Positions 60,131 to 64,000 of a stretch of 64,000 bases of DNA are shown in pieces. How positions within the stretch are numbered: the first letter of the stretch is position 1; each line of letters starts with the position of its first letter. Source of the stretch: Ochotona curzoniae (lineage: Eukaryota; Chordata; Mammalia; Lagomorpha; Ochotonidae); assembly GCF_017591425.1 (NCBI RefSeq), contig NW_024466599.1:26760001-26824000 (forward strand), read 5' to 3'. The notes below the pieces were generated by a model that searched no databases, was not told where the DNA came from, and saw only the letters and a list, made by a program, of their open reading frames with translations. A program made the translations under genes and the position numbers.

Positions 60131-61522
60131 TTTTTTTTTAATAAAATTTATTTTGACATTCTTTACATACTTAGTTAGAGTAAGAAGGTTCAAGGGCTAC
60201 AGGAAAGTGGATAATACTAGTATGTTTTCCATATTGTTACCTTCATGTTTAAAAGGGGGGTATTAAGGGAGAAGGCCCACCCAATTTCCCACCCTCCCCA
60301 AGTCCCGGGTGTAGGGCATGCTCTGAGGTTCTTGCTCGAGTGGTTTTGATATTGCAACAGTTATGAATCGCTGTCAATCTTGCCACTCCAAGCACTATGA
60401 GGTCTTTGAAAAATCCACTGATTGACATAGTCCATCATAGCTGAGATGGTTGGTTGACCTGTTCTGTCTTCTCTCTTTTCTTCGTTAGGGTTCTGAGTCC
60501 AGCATTTAGATTAGGAAGATCTCCAAAGAAACTTCTTGTATGTGCTAACAAGTACAGGGCCAGGCACCGTCCATCGCTCCAATCAGCTGGTGGTTGTAAT
60601 TGCTGGGTTGGTTCTGTTTTCACTCCCGACTTCCACTGGAACCAATGGGTGTTGCGGTCCAGTCTGGTTCTGCCCAGCACATATTTGGCCCTCACCTAAA
60701 CCAGTGGGAGCTGCAGCCTAGTTGGAGCGACCCACAATAACCCCCACCAGGACCGCCCCTACCCTGGTTTGCCAGTAAGTGTAGCAGTAATCCAGTCTGT
60801 CCCACGCCCCATTCCACCCCAGCCACTGTTTAGTTTTATGTCCTCCCGTGGAAGTGGTAACCCAAGAGGGATGAGCCCACTATTACCCTCCCAGGCCTCT
60901 TCCACTCCCAGATTCCAGTTGATGCTGCCCAACCAAACCTCGCCCACTTTAATTCTGTTTGCACCAGTAGGAATAATCCGCCGAGCCCGGCTTTTCCCTG
61001 ATCTAGTCCACATGAGGCACACAGGTGTGGTAGCTCTGCCTATCCTGGTCTGCCCCCATCCCAGCCCATGCTCTCCTGCGGAAGTAGCTATCCTGCAAAG
61101 GAACCCTCCCTTATTCCCCTGCTGGCTCTGCCTACTTCCTTTCTCGTTCTCAGGCTGGTTGGACGCTGCGGTCCCCTCCGGTACAGGCAACCTCACCTCG
61201 GCATTCCATATTGTGCACTAGTCTTTGTTGCGACCGAACCTGGGTCAACCCACACTGGTGCCTGGATTTGCCAGTGGATGACGTGGACAGATTCAGCCTG
61301 GTCTTGCCCCCACGTCTGCCAAGTGTATGCCAGTGGGTAGCTTTCCATGGCCTTTTCTGGGCTGTTTCCTATCATGTTTCTTGCGCTGACCTGTCGGGTC
61401 TGTGTCCTGCCAGAGGAGTTGCCCAGGCTCCTCCATCAGAACCTCTCCCAATGCCAGGTTACACGCTTACCAGTGGGTCCATGAGCCAACCCTACTCAGT
61501 CCACCTCCTGTCATAGCAGGAA
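60131..61522 (-). mobile_element. Young L1-like retroposon, longest copy
   Basis: 1392 bp between perfect 18-bp direct repeats ccaggggggctaaatatt (60113-60130, 61523-61540), with the poly(A) tail as poly(T) at the left. The copies at 13.8 kb (869 bp) and 18.7 kb (750 bp) match its 3' part and end at different points, the pattern of 5'-truncating, target-primed LINE retrotransposition. The last 60 bp (minus) read '...gtatgtaaagaatgtcaaaataaattttatt' and A's. Minus-strand frames at 60435-60695 and 60759-61196 lie in the same register; the second extends the 210-codon frame of the 13.8-kb copy about 45 codons upstream. No RT or endonuclease motif is visible. It may be an unusually long L1 3' UTR or a non-autonomous element. 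Confidence 0.85.
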
Positions 61523-61540
61523 CCAGGGGGGCTAAATATT

Positions 61541-62080
61541 GAGCTTCCTCAGGGTTTAGTCTTTATCTGCAAGTATTTTGTCTTCTTCCCTTCTTTCTCT
61601 CCTCCCTTCCCTCAGACCTGTCCTCCATGGCTTCAGTTGGTAACTAGAAACCCTCAGATTTGCAGAAACCCTCAGATTTGCATCTCTTGATCTTCTTCTG
61701 AAAACAAGCCTTGATAAGCCAACTTCTTATGTGACATTCCTACTTGGGCATATCTCAGACGTCCAACTCTCAGTCCTAAATGTAATTAATGGTCTCCAGG
61801 GCTTGGCATCTCTGCTTCTTCCAACTTTCCATTTAGTAAATGCTTCCTATATCCATCTGACTGGGTGACCTGGACAATATGCTTCATGCTGCCTTCTCCC
61901 CCTGTCCCAATCCACACATACACCCAGTCACTAGGACTAAACATCAACTGCCACTCTCTTTTCTCCATTGCTGATCCTCAAGGCAGAGTATCCTCTGCTT
62001 TCATTGGGACATGGAGTTGTGAGAGCCTGCCGGCTGGTCTCACAGTCCCCTTGCCTCTTAATAGTAGTTAAAAGAAATGA
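61541..62080. other. Intronic DNA with a small tandem duplication
   Basis: aaaccctcagatttgc is repeated twice in tandem (about 61648-61681); nothing else assignable. Confidence 0.45.
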
Positions 62081-62084
62081 TAAA

Positions 62085-62545
62085 CATAAATCCCAACATG
62101 TCACATTCTTGCCTAAAACCTTCTGCTATTAGGATGAAGTCCAAACATGTTAGCGTGTCCTTCAAAGCCGTGATCTCACTCTTACCTGTCTTCTGGGCTG
62201 CGTACGTCCCTCTCTCCCTCCTTTGTATCTGTTCCTCCCTGTCCTTTGTTGTCCCTACCTTCTGACACTCTCCCCACAACTCCTCCAATTTCTTACTTGG
62301 CTTTGTCCTTTCAATGCTTCAGGCCTTACTGTCAATGTTATTTCATGCAGAAAGACTTTCCCGATAGCCCCAGCAAGAAAGCCCTTCATACTTTTCCTTC
62401 ATACCATTTAGCAAGGTTGTGTATGGTTATCTATGCTTGTTCCATGAAAGTAGCAAAGTGGTCTCTCTCATTTTCCATTCTATTCCTAGTGCTGGCTGTA
62501 CCACCTAGCTTATAATACACACTCAAGAAAATTGATAGAAAGAAT
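62085..62545 (+). mobile_element. L2 LINE 3' region
   Basis: 'gcctaaaaccttctgctattaggatgaagtccaaac', 'ccttcaaagccgtgatctcac', 'cagaaagactttcccgatagcccc' and 'acacactcaagaaaattgat' follow the L2 consensus in order. Confidence 0.7.
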
Positions 62546-62572
62546 CAAAACATTAGTACCATGCAAATAAAA

Positions 62573-62910
62573 AGAATGGTGTGGACACAGCGTGGTAACC
62601 TAATAGCTAAAGTCCTCGCTTTGAACGCACCAGGATCCCATATATGCACTGGTTCTAATCCCAGCACCCCCGCTTCCATCCAGCCCCCTGCTTATGACCT
62701 GGGAAAGCAGTTGATGATGGCCTAAAGCCTGGGGCACTGCAACCATGGCAAACCTGGAAGAAGCTCCTGCCTCCTGGCTTCAGATCGGCTCAGCTGCGGC
62801 TATTGCAGTCACTTGGGGAGTGAATCATCAGATGGAAATCTTCCTCTGTCTCTGCTCCTCTCTATATATGTCTAACTTTGCAATAAAAATAAATAGATCT
62901 TAAAAAAAAA
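62573..62910 (+). mobile_element. CSINE, near full length
   Basis: 'gtgtggacacagcgtggtaacctaatagc' to 'caataaaaataaatagatctt' and A9. Confidence 0.85.
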
Positions 62911-62912
62911 TT

Positions 62913-62992
62913 AGAACCGGTGCCCGTATGGGATCTTGGCATGTTGAAGGCGAGGACTTTAGCTGCTAGGTCATGGCACTGGGCCCAAAATA
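62913..62992 (-). mobile_element. CSINE head fragment, inverted
   Basis: 'agaaccggtgcccgtatgggatcttggcatg' to 'catggcactgggccc'. It directly abuts the tail of the previous copy in opposite orientation. Confidence 0.75.
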
Positions 62993-64000
62993 AAATAAAT
63001 CTTAAACAAACAAACAAAAAAAGGATGGTATGTCTAGTTATAGTGAATAGGACTCAAAATAAATACAACTAAGACATTTGGGCATTGTGCAAGTTTTCTG
63101 TAATCATGGAAGCAGCATGAGCAAATGTTGCCCCCAATATCTTGATTTTCAGAGGTATATATTCAATCACAGTTTTAAGTAGGTTGTTTGTTTAGTGGCG
63201 AAGGTATTCTGAGGACTATGTTTCCAGGAGAAAAATAGGATGGAGTGGTGGTGGGCAGTGCTTCCTGTTTCTGTGTGGCAGTGACCAGTGCGTTCATTTC
63301 CACAATGTCTGGCAGCACTAATCACACTGAAGACAACCTGGCCATCAGTCTTCTCACGCTCGTGTGAGTGCGTAGCATGTTTCCTTCTTTCATGTGGCTC
63401 TGGTCACTTCTGCTGCCTCGCTGGCACAGAAGGACCCATCTTCTGTGCCCTTCCAGGGACCTTTAGGCTCATCATTCTGTTCCTTGGTATTGGGAGTGTC
63501 AGCCTTGTGGTCTCTGGAGCCCAGAGTCAGGTATGTTCACAGATTTATTTTGCTGAGACTTGAAAGTACAGTCTTTTTAATTATTCATGTGGACTTTTCT
63601 TGGCCCTAGAAGACAATCTCAAGTCCTGGGAAACTCCCCCACCTTTTTTTTTTCTAAATAAAAAGAGTCCCTATGTTTTAGACAGTGTGAGAATGATTGC
63701 CGCATGAAATAATGACTGCATTGGCAACCTCAAAGTGGTTTGCCTGGAGGCAGTCGTCGAGTTCATTGACTTGGAGTCTACTGACAAAGTTCAAATAGCA
63801 AAAGCTTTATGTAATGCTTTGTTTTACACTGGGGATATACTAATATGCTCTTACTACCCTGTATTTTTAATTTAATATTTTGACATGACAATAGCCACAT
63901 TTCTAGGACAAACAGACTCCCATAGGATAATGCAGACAATGTACCAGAATTGTCCAAAGGAAGTGGCCTCAGGGAGTCCTGGAAAGTCAATACTTCTTCA
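62993..64000. other. Right edge, presumed RMDN2 terminal intron
   Basis: No exon resembling the missing C-terminus was found. The + frame at 63288-63563 is not recognisable. Confidence 0.35.

Larger units (their letters stand above)
15080..64000 (+). other. RMDN2: RMDN2 gene, locus overview
   Basis: Regulator of microtubule dynamics 2 (FAM82A1). Family knowledge: a membrane-anchored protein related to RMDN1 and RMDN3/PTPIP51, associated with microtubules and spindle poles, with a helical TPR-like C-terminal half. Nine coding exons were assembled from splice sites and phases: residues 1-151, 152-209, 210-243, 244-263, 264-289, 290-315, 316-348, 349-366 and 367-393. Every junction keeps frame, there is no internal stop, and the sequence matches my memory of the human protein almost residue for residue. 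The last 17 or so residues and the 3' UTR should lie beyond position 64000. The transcription start is inferred from the CpG island; the untranslated first exon is not delimited. Confidence 0.93.

Noticed and set aside
1..64000. CRISPR arrays, operons, phage or bacterial defence systems
   Set aside because: Introns with GT/AG borders, SINE/LINE content and low gene density show a mammalian chromosome; no regularly spaced direct repeats were seen.

Overview
This is a eukaryotic, clearly mammalian window. It is mostly non-coding, AT-rich and dense in interspersed repeats, with short exons separated by kilobases of intron. The abundant tRNA-derived SINE (about 30 copies, both orientations) has the lagomorph C-repeat (CSINE) signature: a head like 'gggcccggc..gcctag', an internal 'gatcccatatgggcgcc', 'ctccctgcttgtggcctggg' and an A-rich tail after 'ccaataaaaataaat'. 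That points to a rabbit or pika. The SINE variant and an unfamiliar young L1-like retroposon make me favour a pika (Ochotona); that is inference.

The single protein-coding gene is RMDN2 (regulator of microtubule dynamics 2, alias FAM82A1), on the + strand. A CpG island at about 15.1-15.85 kb is its likely promoter and untranslated first exon. Nine coding exons with canonical AG/GT borders follow: 21262-21713, 38466-38640, 39696-39798, 44982-45042, 51296-51371, 52146-52223, 54270-54368, 58011-58064 and 58152-58232. All exon phases join without a break and give 393 residues. Human RMDN2 has 410, so only a last exon of about 17 codons should be missing; I could not find it before the right edge. 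A tenth, unusual segment lies inside the first coding intron: a 322-codon open frame (29766-30735) behind a strong 3' splice site and in the reading phase left by the first coding exon. It is a candidate alternative exon.

Layout: 1-13.4 kb is intergenic, with SINEs, a long pyrimidine microsatellite and a small minisatellite. 13.49-14.87 kb is a solitary retroviral-type LTR split by a young retroposon. 15.1-15.85 kb is the CpG island. 16-21.2 kb is intron 1, with an old L1 carrying a second young retroposon. 21.7-38.5 kb is the big intron, packed with antisense L1 and SINE copies. 38.5-58.2 kb holds the remaining exons among nested L1, SINE, L2 and MER5-like DNA. 58.2-64 kb is the terminal intron with the longest young retroposon (60131-61522).

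No prokaryotic system, CRISPR array, rRNA or functional tRNA gene was seen. The most unusual items are the intronic open frame and the young retroposon family: three copies with target-site duplications, differing 5' truncations and a shared open frame.
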